Part shown: one piece after another, positions 32,939-47,000 of the stretch
How the letters are laid out: each line of letters starts with the position of its first letter
How positions within the stretch are numbered: the first letter of the stretch is position 1
Source: Anthopleura xanthogrammica
Taxonomy: Eukaryota; Cnidaria; Anthozoa; Actiniaria; Actiniidae
Length of the DNA stretch: 64,000 nucleotides
Direction of reading: 5' to 3'
Assembly (NCBI GenBank): GCA_964019055.1
Contig: OZ025210.1
Coordinates: 8,575,547 to 8,639,546, forward strand
Translations under genes and position numbers: made by a program
Notes under the pieces: generated by a model
What the model saw: only the letters and a program-made list of their open reading frames with translations
Database searches by the model: none
What the model was told of the DNA's origin: nothing

Positions 32939-35900
32939 TCAGTTTTTTGGGCTAAAAAGTTTTTTCCCCCAGCAAAACAGTGTTTTGGACACCCAAAATG
33001 TGCTTTTCTCGGCCAAAACTTGCGTTTAGCAGTGAAAACGTCGTGTTTTGAGCAAAAGAAAATTCTCAGCAAATTTCAAATTTTCTCAGCCAAAAACAGC
33101 TTTTTTGACCAAAAAGCACCTTTACTCAGCCAAAACCGAATTTTTTTTCGCCAAAACGTCGTGTTTTTATCTCAAGAGGTATTATCATGAGCAAAAAGTG
33201 GGGGTTTCAGCAAACAGGTCACGCCGTAAGCGAAAAACCTGGTTTTGAGAGCCAAAATGGCCATTTTGCAGTTTTTTGGGCTAAAAAGTTTTTTCCCCCA
33301 GCAAAACAGTGTTTTGGACACCCAAAATGTGCTTTTCTCGGCCAAAACTTGCGTTTAGCAGTGAAAACGTCGTGTTTTGAGCAAAAGAAAATTCTCAGCA
33401 AATTTCAAATTTTCTCAGCAAAAAACAGCTTTTTTGACCAAAAAGCACCTTTACTCAGCCAAAACCGAATTTTTTTTCGCCAAAACGTCGTGTTTTTATC
33501 TCAAGAGGTATTATCATGAGCAAAAAGTGGGGGTTTCAGCAAACAGGTCACGCCGTAAGCGAAAAACCTGGTTTTGAGAGCCAAAATGGCCATTTTGCAG
33601 TTTTTTGGGCTAAAAAGTTTTTTCCCCCAGCAAAACAGTGTTTTGGACACCCAAAATGTGCTTTTCTCGGCCAAAACTTGCGTTTAGCAGTGAAAACGTC
33701 GTGTTTTGAGCAAAAGAAAATTCTCAGCAAATTTCAAATTTTCTCAGCCAAAAACAGCTTTTTTGACCAAAAAGCACCTTTACTCAGCCAAAACCGAATT
33801 TTTTTTCGCCAAAACGTCGTGTTTTTATCTCAAGAGGTATTATCATGAGCAAAAAGTGGGGGTTTCAGCAAACAGGTCACGCCGTAAGCGAAAAACCTGG
33901 TTTTGAGAGCCAAAATGGCCATTTTTCAGTTTTTTGGGCTAAAAAGTTTTTTCCCCCAGCAAAACAGTGTTTTGGACACCCAAAATGTGCTTTTCTCGGC
34001 CAAAACTTGCGTTTAGCAGTGAAAACGTCGTGTTTTGAGCAAAAGAAAATTCTCAGCAAATTTCAAATTTTCTCAGCAAAAAAAAGCTTTTTTGACCAAA
34101 AAGCACCTTTAGTCAGCCAAAACCGAATTTTTTTTCGCCAAAACGTCGTGTTTTTATCTCAAGAGGTATTATCATGAGCAAAAAGTGGGGGTTTCAGCAA
34201 ACAGGTCACGCCGTAAGCGAAAAACCTGGTTTTGAGAGCCAAAATGGCCATTTTTCAGTTTTTTGGGCTAAAAAGTTTTTTCCCCCAGCAAAACAGTGTT
34301 TTGGACACCCAAAATGTGCTTTTCTCGGCCAAAACTTGCGTTTAGCAGTGAAAACGTCGTGTTTTGAGCAAAAGAAAATTCTCAGCAAATTTCAAATTTT
34401 CTCAGCAAAAAACAGCTTTTTTGACCAAAAAGCACCTTTACTCAGCCAAAACCGAATTTTTTTTCGCCAAAACGTCGTGTTTTTATCTCAAGAGGTATTA
34501 TCATGAGCAAAAAGTGGGGGTTTCAGCAAACAGGTCACGCCGTAAGCGAAAAACCTGGTTTTGAGAGCCAAAATGGCCATTTTTCAGTTTTTTGGGCTAA
34601 AAAGTTTTTTCCCCCAGCAAAACAGTGTTTTGGACACCCAAAATGTGCTTTTCTCGGCCAAAACTTGCGTTTAGCAGTGAAAACGTCGTGTTTTGAGCAA
34701 AAGAAAATTCTCAGCAAATTTCAAATTTTCTCAGCAAAAAACAGCTTTTTTGACCAAAAAGCACCTTTACTCAGCCAAAACCGAATTTTTTTTCGCCAAA
34801 ACGTCGTGTTTTTATCTCAAGAGGTATTATCATGAGCAAAAAGTGGGGGTTTCAGCAAACAGGTCACGCCGTAAGCGAAAAACCTGGTTTTGAGAGCCAA
34901 AATGGCCATTTTGCAGTTTTTTGGGCTAAAAAGTTTTTTCCCCCAGCAAAACAGTGTTTTGGACACCCAAAATGTGCTTTTCTCGGCCAAAACTTGCGTT
35001 TAGCAGTGAAAACGTCGTGTTTTGAGCAAAAGAAAATTCTCAGCAAATTTCAAATTTTCTCAGCAAAAAACAGCTTTTTTGACCAAAAAGCACCTTTACT
35101 CAGCCAAAACCGAATTTTTTTTCGCCAAAACGTCGTGTTTTTATCTCAAGAGGTATTATCATGAGCAAAAAGTGGGGGTTTCAGCAAACAGGTCACGCCG
35201 TAAGCGAAAAACCTGGTTTTGAGAGCCAAAATGGCCATTTTGCAGTTTTTTGGGCTAAAAAGTTTTTTCCCCCAGCAAAACAGTGTTTTGGACACCCAAA
35301 ATGTGCTTTTCTCGGCCAAAACTTGCGTTTAGCAGTGAAAACGTCGTGTTTTGAGCAAAAGAAAATTCTCAGCAAATTTCAAATTTTCTCAGCAAAAAAA
35401 AGCTTTTTTGACCAAAAAGCACCTTTACTCAGCCAAAACCGAATTTTTTTTCGCCAAAACGTCGTGTTTTTATCTCAAGAGGTATTATCATGAGCAAAAA
35501 GTGGGGGTTTCAGCAAACAGGTCACGCCGTAAGCGAAAAACCTGGTTTTGAGAGCCAAAATGGCCATTTTGCAGTTTTTTGGGCTAAAAAGTTTTTTCCC
35601 CCAGCAAAACAGTGTTTTGGACACCCAAAATGTGCTTTTCTCGGCCAAAACTTGCGTTTAGCAGTGAAAACGTCGTGTTTTGAGCAAAAGAAAATTCTCA
35701 GCAAATTTCAAATTTTCTCAGCAAAAAACAGCTTTTTTGACCAAAAAGCACCTTTACTCAGCCAAAACCGAATTTTTTTTCGCCAAAACGTCGTGTTTTT
35801 ATCTCAAGAGGTATTATCATGAGCAAAAAGTGGGGGTTTCAGCAAACAGGTCACGCCGTAAGCGAAAAACCTGGTTTTGAGAGCCAAAATGGCCATTTTG

Positions 35901-38900
35901 CAGTTTTTTGGGCTAAAAAGTTTTTTCCCCCAGCAAAACAGTGTTTTGGACACCCAAAATGTGCTTTTCTCGGCCAAAACTTGCGTTTAGCAGTGAAAAC
36001 GTCGTGTTTTGAGCAAAATAAAATTCTCAGCAAATTTCAAATTTTCTCAGCAAAAAACAGCTTTTTTGACCAAAAAGCACCTTTACTCAGCCAAAACCGA
36101 ATTTTTTTTCGCCAAAACGTCGTGTTTTTATCTCAAGAGGTATTATCATGAGCAAAAAGTGGGGGTTTCAGCAAACAGGTCACGCCGTAAGCGAAAAACC
36201 TGGTTTTGAGAGCCAAAATGGCCATTTTTCAGTTTTTTGGGCTAAAAAGTTTTTCCCCCAGCAAAACAGTGTTTTGGACACCCGAAATGTGCTTTTCTCG
36301 GCCAAAACTTGCGTTTAGCAGTGAAAACGTCGTGTTTTGAGCAAAAGAAAATTCTCAGCAAATTTCAAATGTTCTCAGCAAAAAACAGCTTTTTTGACCA
36401 AAAAGCACCTTTACTCAGCCAAAACCGAATTTTTTTTCGCCAAAACGTCGTGTTTTTATCTCAAGAGGTATTATCATGAGCAAAAAGTGGGGGTTTCAGC
36501 AAACAGGTCACGCCGTAAGCGAAAAACCTGGTTTTGAGAGCCAAAATGGCCATTTTTCAGTTTTTTGGGCTAAAAAGTTTTTTCCCCCAGCAAAACAGTG
36601 TTTTGGACACCCAAAATGTGCTTTTCTCGGCCAAAACTTGCGTTTAGCAGTGAAAACGTCGTGTTTTGAGCAAAAGAAAATTCTCAGCAAATTTCAAATT
36701 TTCTCAGCAAAAAACAGCTTTTTTGACCAAAAAGCACCTTTACTCAGCCAAAACCGAATTTTTTTTCGCCAAAACGTCGTGTTTTTATCTCAAGAGGTAT
36801 TATCATGAGCAAAAAGTGGGGGTTTCAGCAAACAGGTCACGCCGTAAGCGAAAAACCTGGTTTTGAGAGCCAAAATGGCCATTTTGCAGTTTTTTGGGCT
36901 AAAAAGTTTTTTCCCCCAGCAAAACAGTGTTTTGGACACCCAAAATGTGCTTTTCTCGGCCAAAACTTGCGTTTAGCAGTGAAAACGTCGTGTTTTGAGC
37001 AAAAGAAAATTCTCAGCAAATTTCAAATGTTCTCAGCAAAAAACAGCTTTTTTGACCAAAAAGCACCTTTACTCAGCCAAAACCGAATTTTTTTTCGCAA
37101 AAACGTCGTGTTTTTATCTCAAGAGGTATTATCATGAGCAAAAAGTGGGGGTTTCAGCAAACAGGTCTCACCGTAAGCGAAAAACCTGGTTTTCAGAGCC
37201 AAAATGGCCATTTTGCAGTTTTTTGGGCTAAAAAGTTTTTCCCCCCAGCAAAACAGTGTTTTGGACACCCAAAATGTGCTTTTCTCGGCCAAAACTTGCG
37301 TTTAGCAGTGAAAACGTCGTGTTTTGAGCAAAAGAAAATTCTCAGCAAATTTCAAATTTTCTCAGCAAAAAACAGCTTTTTTGACCAAAAAGCACCTTTA
37401 CTCAGCCAAAACCGAATTTTTTTTCGCCAAAACGTCCTGTTTTTATCTCAAGAGGTATTATCATGAGCAAAAAGTGGGGGTTTCAGCAAACAGGTCACGC
37501 CGTAAGCGAAAAACCTGGTTTTGAGAGCCAAAATGGCCATTTTGCAGTTTTTTGGGCTAAAAAGTCTTTTCCCCCCAGCAAAACAGTGTTTTGGACACCC
37601 AAAATGTGCTTTTCTCGGCCAAAACTTGCGTTTAGCAGTGAAAACGTCGTGTTTTGAGCAAAAGAAAATTCTCAGCAAATTTCAAATTTTCTCAGCAAAA
37701 AACAGCTTTTTTGACCAAAAAGCACCTTTACTCAGCCAAAACCGAATTTTTTTTCGCCAAAACGTCGTGTTTTTATCTCAAGAGGTATTATCATGAGCAA
37801 AAAGTGGGGGTTTCAGCAAACAGGTCACGCCGTAAGCGAAAAACCTGGTTTTGAGAGCCAAAATGGCCATTTTTCAGTTTTTTGGGCTAAAAAGTTTTTT
37901 CCCCCAGCAAAACAGTGTTTTGGACACCCAAAATGTGATTTTCTCGGCCAAAACTTGCGTTTAGCAGTGAAAACGTCGTGTTTTGAGCAAAAGAAAATTC
38001 TCAGCAAATTTCAAATTTTCTCAGCAAAAAACAGCTTTTTTGACCAAAAAGCACCTTTACTCAGCCAAAACCGAATTTTTTTTCGCCAAAACGTCGTGTT
38101 TTTATCTCAAGAGGTATTATCATGAGCAAAAAGTGGGGGTTTCAGCAAACAGGTCACGCCGTAAGCGAAAAACCTGGTTTTGAGAGCCAAAATGGCCATT
38201 TTTCAGTTTTTTGGGCTAAAAAGTTTTTTCCCCCTGCAAAACAGTGTTTTGGACACCCAAAATGTGCTTTTCTCGGCCAAAACTTGCGTTTAGCAGTGAA
38301 AACGTCGTGTTTTGAGCAAAAGAAAATTCTCAGCAAATTTCAAATTTTCTCAGCAAAAAACAGCTTTTTTGACCAAAAAGCACCTTTACTCAGCCAAAAC
38401 CGAATTTTTTTTCGCCAAAACGTCGTGTTGTTATCTCAAGAGGTATTATCATGAGCAAAAAGTGGGGGTTTCAGCAAACAGGTCACGCCGTAAGCGAAAA
38501 ACCTGGTTTTGAGAGCCAAAATGGCCATTTTGCAGTTTTTTTGGGCTAAAACGTTTTTTCCCCCAGCAAAACAGTGTTTTGGACACCCAAAATGTGATTT
38601 TCTCGGCCAAAACTTGCGTTTAGCAGTGAAAACGTCGTGTTTTGAGCAAAAGAAAATTCTCAGCAAATTTCAAATTTTCTCAGCAAAAAACAGCTTTTTT
38701 GACCAAAAAGCACCTTTACTCAGCCAAAACCGAATTTCTTTTCGCCAAAACGTCGTGTTTTTATCTCAAGAGGTATTATCATGAGCAAAAAGTGGGGGTT
38801 TCAGCAAACAGGTCACGCCGTAAGCGAAAAACCTGGTTTTGAGAGCCAAAATGGCCATTTTTCAGTTTTTTGGGCTAAAAAGTTTTTTCCCCCAGCAAAA

Positions 38901-41083
38901 CAGTGTTTTGGACACCCGAAATGTGCTTTTCTCGGCCAAAACTTGCGTTTAGCAGTGAAAACGTCGTGTTTTGAGCAAAAGAAAATTCTCAGCAAATTTC
39001 AAATTTTCTCAGCAAAAAACAGCTTTTTTGACCAAAAAGCACCTTTACTCAGCCAAAACCGAATTTTTTTTCGCCAAAACGTCGTGTTTTTATCTCAAGA
39101 GGTATTATCATGAGCAAAAAGTGGGGGTTTCAGCAAACAGGTCACGCCGTAAGCGAAAAACCTGGTTTTGAGAGCCAAAATGGCCATTTTTCAGTTTTTT
39201 GGGCTAAAAAGTTTTTTCCCCCAGCAAAACAGTGTTTTGGACACCCAAAATGTGCTTTTCTCGGCCAAAACTTGCGTTTAGCAGTGAAAACGTCGTGTTT
39301 TGAGCAAAAGAAAATTCTCAGCAAATTTCAAATTTTCTCAGCAAAAAACAGCTTTTTTGACCAAAAAGCACCTTTACTCAGCCAAAACCGAATTTTTTTT
39401 CGCCAAAACGTCGTGTTTTTATCTCAAGAGGTATTATCATGAGCAAAAAGTGGGGGTTTCAGCAAACAGGTCACGCCGTAAGCGAAAAACCTGGTTTTGA
39501 GAGCCAAAATGGCCATTTTTCAGTTTTTTGGGCTAAAAAGTTTTTTCCCCCAGCAAAACAGTGTTTTGGACACCCAAAATGTGCTTTTCTCGGCCAAAAC
39601 TTGCGTTTAGCAGTGAAAACGTCGTGTTTTGAGCAAAAGAAAATTCTCAGCAAATTTCAAATTTTCTCAGCAAAAAACAGCTTTTTTGACCAAAAAGCAC
39701 CTTTACTCAGCCAAAACCGAATTTTTTTTCGCCAAAACGTCGTGTTTTTATCTCAAGAGGTATTATCATGAGCAAAAAGTGGGGGTTTCAGCAAACAGGT
39801 CACGCCGTAAGCGAAAAACCTGGTTTTGAGAGCCAAAATGGCCATTTTGCAGTTTTTTGGGCTAAAAAGTTTTTTCCCCCAGCAAAACAGTGTTTTGGAC
39901 ACCCAAAATGTGCTTTTCTCGGCCAAAACTTGCGTTTAGCAGTGAAAACGTCGTGTTTTGAGCAAAAGAAAATTCTCAGCAAATTTCAAATTTTCTCAGC
40001 AAAAAACAGCTTTTTTGACCAAAAAGCACCTTTACTCAGCCAAAACCGAATTTCTTTTCGCCAAAACGTCGTGTTTTTATCTCAAGAGGTATTATCATGA
40101 GCAAAAAGTGGGGGTTTCAGCAAACAGGTCACGCCGTAAGCGAAAAACCTGGTTTTCAGAGCCAAAATGGCCATTTTTCAGTTTTTTGGGCTAAAAAGTT
40201 TTTTCCCCCAGCAAAACAGTGTTTTGGACACCCGAAATGTGCTTTTCTCGGCCAAAACTTGCGTTTAGCAGTGAAAACGTCGTGTTTTGAGCAAAAGAAA
40301 ATTCTCAGCAAATTTCAAATTTTCTCAGCAAAAAACAGCTTTTTTGACCAAAAAGCACCTTTACTCAGCCAAAACCGAATTTTTTTTCGCCAAAACGTCG
40401 TGTTTTTATCTCAAGAGGTATTATCATGAGCAAAAAGTGGGGGTTTCAGCAAACAGGTCACGCCGTAAGCGAAAAACCTGGTTTTGAGAGCCAAAATGGC
40501 CATTTTTCAGTTTTTTGGGCTAAAAAGTTTTTTCCCCCAGCAAAACAGTGTTTTGGACACCCAAAATGTGCTTTTCTCGGCCAAAACTTGCGTTTAGCAG
40601 TGAAAACGTCGTGTTTTGAGCAAAAGAAAATTCTCAGCAAATTTCAAATTTTCTCAGCAAAAAACAGCTTTTTTGACCAAAAAGCACCTTTACTCAGCCA
40701 AAACCGAATTTTTTTTCGCCAAAACGTCGTGTTTTTATCTCAAGAGGTATTATCATGAGCAAAAAGTGGGGGTTTCAGCAAACAGGTCACGCCGTAAGCG
40801 AAAAACCTGGTTTTGAGAGCCAAAATGGCCATTTTTCAGTTTTTTGGGCTAAAAAGTTTTTTCCCCCAGCAAAACAGTGTTTTGGACACCCAAAATGTGC
40901 TTTTCTCGGCCAAAACTTGCGTTTAGCAGTGAAAACGTCGTGTTTTGAGCAAAAGAAAATTCTCAGCAAATTTCAAATTTTCTCAGCAAAAAACAGCTTT
41001 TTTGACCAAAAAGCACCTTTACTCAGCCAAAACCGAATTTTTTTTCGCCAAAACGTCGTGTTTTTATCTCAAGAGGTATTATC
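32939..41083 (+). repeat. A array, mostly consensus with scattered markers
   Basis: About 25 units. Pairs of rare variants at short offsets include ctcagcCaaaaac near 33,090 and 33,748 (658 bp), caaatGttctc near 36,369 and 37,028, and cacccGaaatg near 36,283, 38,917 and 40,233. Further markers are ggttttCagagcc near 37,193 and 40,155, tgtgAtttt near 37,938 and 38,597, and aatttCttttcg near 38,738 and 40,053. Lengths are 329 bp except 328 near 36,148 (T5C5), 330 near 37,463 (TCTTTTCCCCCC) and 330 near 38,451 (an extra T). The shared markers point to older exchanges over 1-3 kb, without a clean block. Confidence 0.8.
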
Positions 41084-43386
41084 ATGAGCAAAAAGTGGGG
41101 GTTTCAGCAAACAGGTCACGCCGTAAGCGAAAAACCTGGTTGTGAGAGCCAAAATGGCCATTTTTCAGTTTTTTGGGCTAAAAAGTTTTTTCCCCCAGCA
41201 AAACAGTGTTTTGGACACCCAAAATGTGCTTTTCTCGGCCAAAACTTGCGTTTAGCAGTGAAAACGTCGTGTTTTGAGCAAAAGAAAATTCTCAGCAAAT
41301 TTCAAATTTTCTCAGCAAAAAACAGCTTTTTTGACCAAAAAGCACCTTTACTCAGCCAAAACCGAATTTTTTTTCGCCAAAACGTCGTGTTTTTATCTCA
41401 AGAGGTATTATCATGAGCAAAAAGTGGGGGTTTCAGCAAACAGGTCACGCCGTAAGCGAAAAACCTGGTTTTGAGAGCCAAAATGGCCATTTTTCAGTTT
41501 TTTGGGCTAAAAAGTTTTTTCCCCCAGCAAAACAGTGTTTTGGACACCCAAAATGTGATTTTCTCGGCCAAAACTTGCGTTTAGCAGTGAAAACGTCGTG
41601 TTTTGAGCAAAAGAAAATTCTCAGCAAATTTCAAATTTTCTCAGCAAAAAACAGCTTTTTTGACCAAAAAGCACCTTTACTCAGCCAAAACCGAATTTTT
41701 TTTCGCCAAAACGTCGTGTTTTTATCTCAAGAGGTATTATCATGAGCAAAAAGTGGGGGTTTCAGCAAACAGGTCACGCCGTAAGCGAAAAACCTGGTTG
41801 TGAGAGCCAAAATGGCCATTTTTCAGTTTTTTGGGCTAAAAAGTTTTTTCCCCCAGCAAAACAGTGTTTTGGACACCCAAAATGTGCTTTTCTCGGCCAA
41901 AACTTGCGTTTAGCAGTGAAAACGTCGTGTTTTGAGCAAAAGAAAATTCTCAGCAAATTTCAAATTTTCTCAGCAAAAAACAGCTTTTTTGACCAAAAAG
42001 CACCTTTACTCAGCCAAAACCGAATTTTTTTTCGCCAAAACGTCGTGTTTTTATCTCAAGAGGTATTATCATGAGCAAAAAGTGGGGGTTTCAGCAAACA
42101 GGTCACGCCGTAAGCGAAAAACCTGGTTTTGAGAGCCAAAATGGCCATTTTGCAGTTTTTTGGGCTAAAAAGTTTTTTCCCCCAGCAAAACAGTGTTTTG
42201 GACACCCAAAATGTGATTTTCTCGGCCAAAACTTGCGTTTAGCAGTGAAAACGTCGTGTTTTGAGCAAAAGAAAATTCTCAGCAAATTTCAAATTTTCTC
42301 AGCAAAAAACAGCTTTTTTGACCAAAAAGCACCTTTACTCAGCCAAAACCGAATTTTTTTTCGCCAAAACGTCGTGTTTTTATCTCAAGAGGTATTATCA
42401 TGAGCAAAAAGTGGGGGTTTCAGCAAACAGGTCACGCCGTAAGCGAAAAACCTGGTTGTGAGAGCCAAAATGGCCATTTTTCAGTTTTTTGGGCTAAAAA
42501 GTTTTTTCCCCCAGCAAAACAGTGTTTTGGACACCCAAAATGTGCTTTTCTCGGCCAAAACTTGCGTTTAGCAGTGAAAACGTCGTGTTTTGAGCAAAAG
42601 AAAATTCTCAGCAAATTTCAAATTTTCTCAGCAAAAAACAGCTTTTTTGACCAAAAAGCACCTTTACTCAGCCAAAACCGAATTTTTTTTCGCCAAAACG
42701 TCGTGTTTTTATCTCAAGAGGTATTATCATGAGCAAAAAGTGGGGGTTTCAGCAAACAGGTCACGCCGTAAGCGAAAAACCTGGTTTTGAGAGCCAAAAT
42801 GGCCATTTTTCAGTTTTTTGGGCTAAAAAGTTTTTTCCCCCAGCAAAACAGTGTTTTGGACACCCAAAATGTGATTTTCTCGGCCAAAACTTGCGTTTAG
42901 CAGTGAAAACGTCGTGTTTTGAGCAAAAGAAAATTCTCAGCAAATTTCAAATTTTCTCAGCAAAAAACAGCTTTTTTGACCAAAAAGCACCTTTACTCAG
43001 CCAAAACCGAATTTTTTTTCGCCAAAACGTCGTGTTTTTATCTCAAGAGGTATTATCATGAGCAAAAAGTGGGGGTTTCAGCAAACAGGTCACGCCGTAA
43101 GCGAAAAACCTGGTTGTGAGAGCCAAAATGGCCATTTTTCAGTTTTTTGGGCTAAAAAGTTTTTTCCCCCAGCAAAACAGTGTTTTGGACACCCAAAATG
43201 TGCTTTTCTCGGCCAAAACTTGCGTTTAGCAGTGAAAACGTCGTGTTTTGAGCAAAAGAAAATTCTCAGCAAATTTCAAATTTTCTCAGCAAAAAACAGC
43301 TTTTTTGACCAAAAAGCACCTTTACTCAGCCAAAACCGAATTTTTTTTCGCCAAAACGTCGTGTTTTTATCTCAAGAGGTATTATC
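41084..43386 (+). repeat. 658-bp dimeric higher-order repeat, C/D type
   Basis: Units at 41,084, 41,742, 42,400 and 43,058 carry ggttGtgag. The units between them at 41,413, 42,071 and 42,729 carry aaatgtgAtttt. Three and a half dimers of 658 bp result. The D unit at 42,071 differs at the G/T site, so the dimers are not all identical. A single C/D pair recurs at 45,032 and 45,361. The marker set is different from the dimers near 19-25 kb, so dimer amplification happened independently. Confidence 0.93.
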
Positions 43387-44044
43387 ATGAGCAAAAAGTG
43401 GGGGTTTCAGCAAACAGGTCACGCCGTAAGCGAAAAACCTGGTTTTGAGAGCCAAAATGGCCATTTTGCAGTTTTTTGGGCTAAAAAGTTTTTTCCCCCA
43501 GCAAAACAGTGTTTTGGACACCCAAAATGTGCTTTTCTCGGCCAAAACTTGCGTTTAGCAGTGAAAACGTCGTGTTTTGAGCAAAAGAAAATTCTCAGCA
43601 AATTTCAAATGTTCTCAGCAAAAAACAGCTTTTTTGACCAAAAAGCACCTTTACTCAGCCAAAACCGAATTTTTTTTCGCCAAAACGTCGTGTTTTTATC
43701 TCAAGAGGTATTATCATGAGCAAAAAGTGGGGGTTTCAGCAAACAGGTCACGCCGTAAGCGAAAAACCTGGTTTTGAGAGCCAAACTGGCCATTTTTCAG
43801 TTTTTTGGGCTAAAAAGTTTTTTCCCCCAGCAAAACAGTGTTTTGGACACCCAAAATGTGCTTTTCTCGGCCAAAACTTGCGTTTAGCAGTGAAAACGTC
43901 GTGTTTTGAGCAAAAGAAAATTCTCAGCAAATTTCAAATTTTCTCAGCAAAAAACAGCTTTTTTGACCAAAAAGCACCTTTACTCAGCCAAAACCGAATT
44001 TTTTTTCGCCAAAACGTCGTGTTTTTATCTCAAGAGGTATTATC
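43387..44044 (+). repeat. Two-unit marker block, first copy (offset 3,948 bp)
   Basis: caaatGttctc near 43,610 followed by gccaaaCtggcc near 43,786 recurs in the same order near 47,558 and 47,734. The offset is 3,948 bp, exactly twelve monomers. The right limit lies before ctcagcCaaaa near 47,897, which the first copy lacks. Confidence 0.8.
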
Positions 44045-47000
44045 ATGAGCAAAAAGTGGGGGTTTCAGCAAACAGGTCACGCCGTAAGCGAAAAACCTGG
44101 TTTTGAGAGCCAAAATGGCCATTTTTCAGTTTTTTGGGCTAAAAAGTTTTTTCCCCCAGCAAAACAGTGTTTTGGACACCCAAAATGTGCTTTTCTCGGC
44201 CAAAACTTGCGTTTAGCAGTGAAAACGTCGTGTTTTGAGCAAAAGAAAATTCTCAGCAAATTTCAAATTTTCTCAGCAAAAAACAGCTTTTTTGACCAAA
44301 AAGCACCTTTACTCAGCCAAAACCGAATTTTTTTTCGCCAAAACGTCGTGTTTTTATCTCAAGAGGTATTATCATGAGCAAAAAGTGGGGGTTTCAGCAA
44401 ACAGGTCACGCCGTAAGCGAAAAACCTGGTTTTGAGAGCCAAAATGGCCATTTTTCAGTTTTTTGGGCTAAAAAGTTTTTTCCCCCAGCAAAACAGTGTT
44501 TTGGACACCCAAAATGTGCTTTTCTCGGCCAAAACTTGCGTTTAGCAGTGAAAACGTCGTGTTTTGAGCAAAAGAAAATTCTCAGCAAATTTCAAATTTT
44601 CTCAGCAAAAAACAGCTTTTTTGACCAAAAAGCACCTTTACTCAGCCAAAACCGAATTTTTTTTCGCCAAAACGTCGTGTTTTTATCTCAAGAGGTATTA
44701 TCATGAGCAAAAAGTGGGGGTTTCAGCAAACAGGTCACGCCGTAAGCGAAAAACCTGGTTTTGAGAGCCAAAATGGCCATTTTTCAGTTTTTTGGGCTAA
44801 AAAGTTTTTTCCCCCAGCAAAACAGTGTTTTGGACACCCAAAATGTGCTTTTCTCGGCCAAAACTTGCGTTTAGCAGTGAAAACGTCGTGTTTTGAGCAA
44901 AAGAAAATTCTCAGCAAATTTCAAATTTTCTCAGCAAAAAACAGCTTTTTTGACCAAAAAGCACCTTTACTCAGCCAAAACCGAATTTTTTTTCGCCAAA
45001 ACGTCGTGTTTTTATCTCAAGAGGTATTATCATGAGCAAAAAGTGGGGGTTTCAGCAAACAGGTCACGCCGTAAGCGAAAAACCTGGTTGTGAGAGCCAA
45101 AATGGCCATTTTTCAGTTTTTTGGGCTAAAAAGTTTTTTCCCCCAGCAAAACAGTGTTTTGGACACCCAAAATGTGCTTTTCTCGGCCAAAACTTGCGTT
45201 TAGCAGTGAAAACGTCGTGTTTTGAGCAAAAGAAAATTCTCAGCAAATTTCAAATTTTCTCAGCAAAAAACAGCTTTTTTGACCAAAAAGCACCTTTACT
45301 CAGCCAAAACCGAATTTTTTTTCGCCAAAACGTCGTGTTTTTATCTCAAGAGGTATTATCATGAGCAAAAAGTGGGGGTTTCAGCAAACAGGTCACGCCG
45401 TAAGCGAAAAACCTGGTTTTGAGAGCCAAAATGGCCATTTTGCAGTTTTTTGGGCTAAAAAGTTTTTTCCCCCAGCAAAACAGTATTTTGGACACCCAAA
45501 ATGTGATTTTCTCGGCCAAAACTTGCGTTTAGCAGTGAAAACGTCGTGTTTTGAGCAAAAGAAAATTCTCAGCAAATTTCAAATTTTCTCAGCAAAAAAC
45601 AGCTTTTTTGACCAAAAAGCACCTTTACTCAGCCAAAACCGAATTTTTTTTCGCCAAAACGTCGTGTTTTTATCTCAAGAGGTATTATCATCAGCAAAAA
45701 GTGGGGGTTTCAGCAAACAGGTCACGCCGTAAGCGAAAAACCTGGTTTTGAGAGCCAAAATGGCCATTTTTCAGTTTTTTGGGCTAAAGAGTTTTTTCCC
45801 CCAGCAAAACAGTGTTTTGGACACCCAAAATGTGCTTTTCTCGGCCAAAACTTGCGTTTAGCAGTAAAAAGGTCGTGTTTTGAGCAAAAGAAAGTTCTCA
45901 GCAAATTTCAAATGTTCTCAGCAAAAAACAGCTTTTTTGACCAAAAAGCACCTTTACTCAGCCAAAACCGAATTTTTTTTCGCCAAAACGTCGTGTTTTT
46001 ATCTCAAGAGGTATTATCATGAGCAAAAAGTGGGGGCTTCAGCAAACAGGTCACGCCGTAAGCGAAAAACCTGGTTTTGAGAGCCAAAATGGCCATTTTG
46101 CAGTTTTTTGGGCTAAAAAGTTTTTTCCCCCAGCAAAACAGTGTTTTGGACACCCAAAATGTGCTTTTCTCGGCCAAAACTTGCGTTTAGCAGTGAAAAC
46201 GTCGTGTTTTGAGCAAAAGAAAATTCTCAGCAAATTTCAAATTTTCTCAGCAAAAAACAGCTTTTTTGACCAAAAAGCACCTTTACTCAGCCAAAACCGA
46301 ATTTTTTTTCGCCAAAACGTCGTGTTTTTATCTCAAGAGGTATTATCATGAGCAAAAAGTGGGGGCTTCAGCAAACAGGTCACGCCGTAAGCGAAAAACC
46401 TGGTTTTGAGAGCCAAAATGGCCATTTTGCAGTTTTTTGGGCTAAAAAGTTTTTTCCCCCAGCAAAACAGTGTTTTGGACACCCAAAATGTGCTTTTCTC
46501 GGCCAAAACTTGCGTTTAGCAGTGAAAACGTCGTGTTTTGAGCAAAAGAAAATTCTCAGCAAATTTCAAATTTTCTCAGCCAAAAACAGCTTTTTTGACC
46601 AAAAAGCACCTTTACTCAGCCAAAACCGAATTTTTTTTCGCCAAAACGTCGTGTTTTTATCTCAAGAGGTATTATCATGAGCAAAAAGTGGGGGTTTCAG
46701 CAAACAGGTCACGCCGTAAGCGAAAAACCTGGTTTTGAGAGCCAAAATGGCCATTTTGCAGTTTTTTGGGCTAAAGAGTTTTTTCCCCCAGCAAAACAGT
46801 GTTTTGGACACCCAAAATGTGCTTTTCTCGGCCAAAACTTGCGTTTAGCAGTGAAAACGTCGTGTTTTGAGCAAAAGAAAATTCTCAGCAAATTTCAAAT
46901 TTTCTCAGCAAAAAACAGCTTTTTTGACCAAAAAGCACCTTTACTCAGCCAAAACCGAATTTTTTTTCGCCAAAACGTCGTGTTTTTATCTCAAGAGGTA

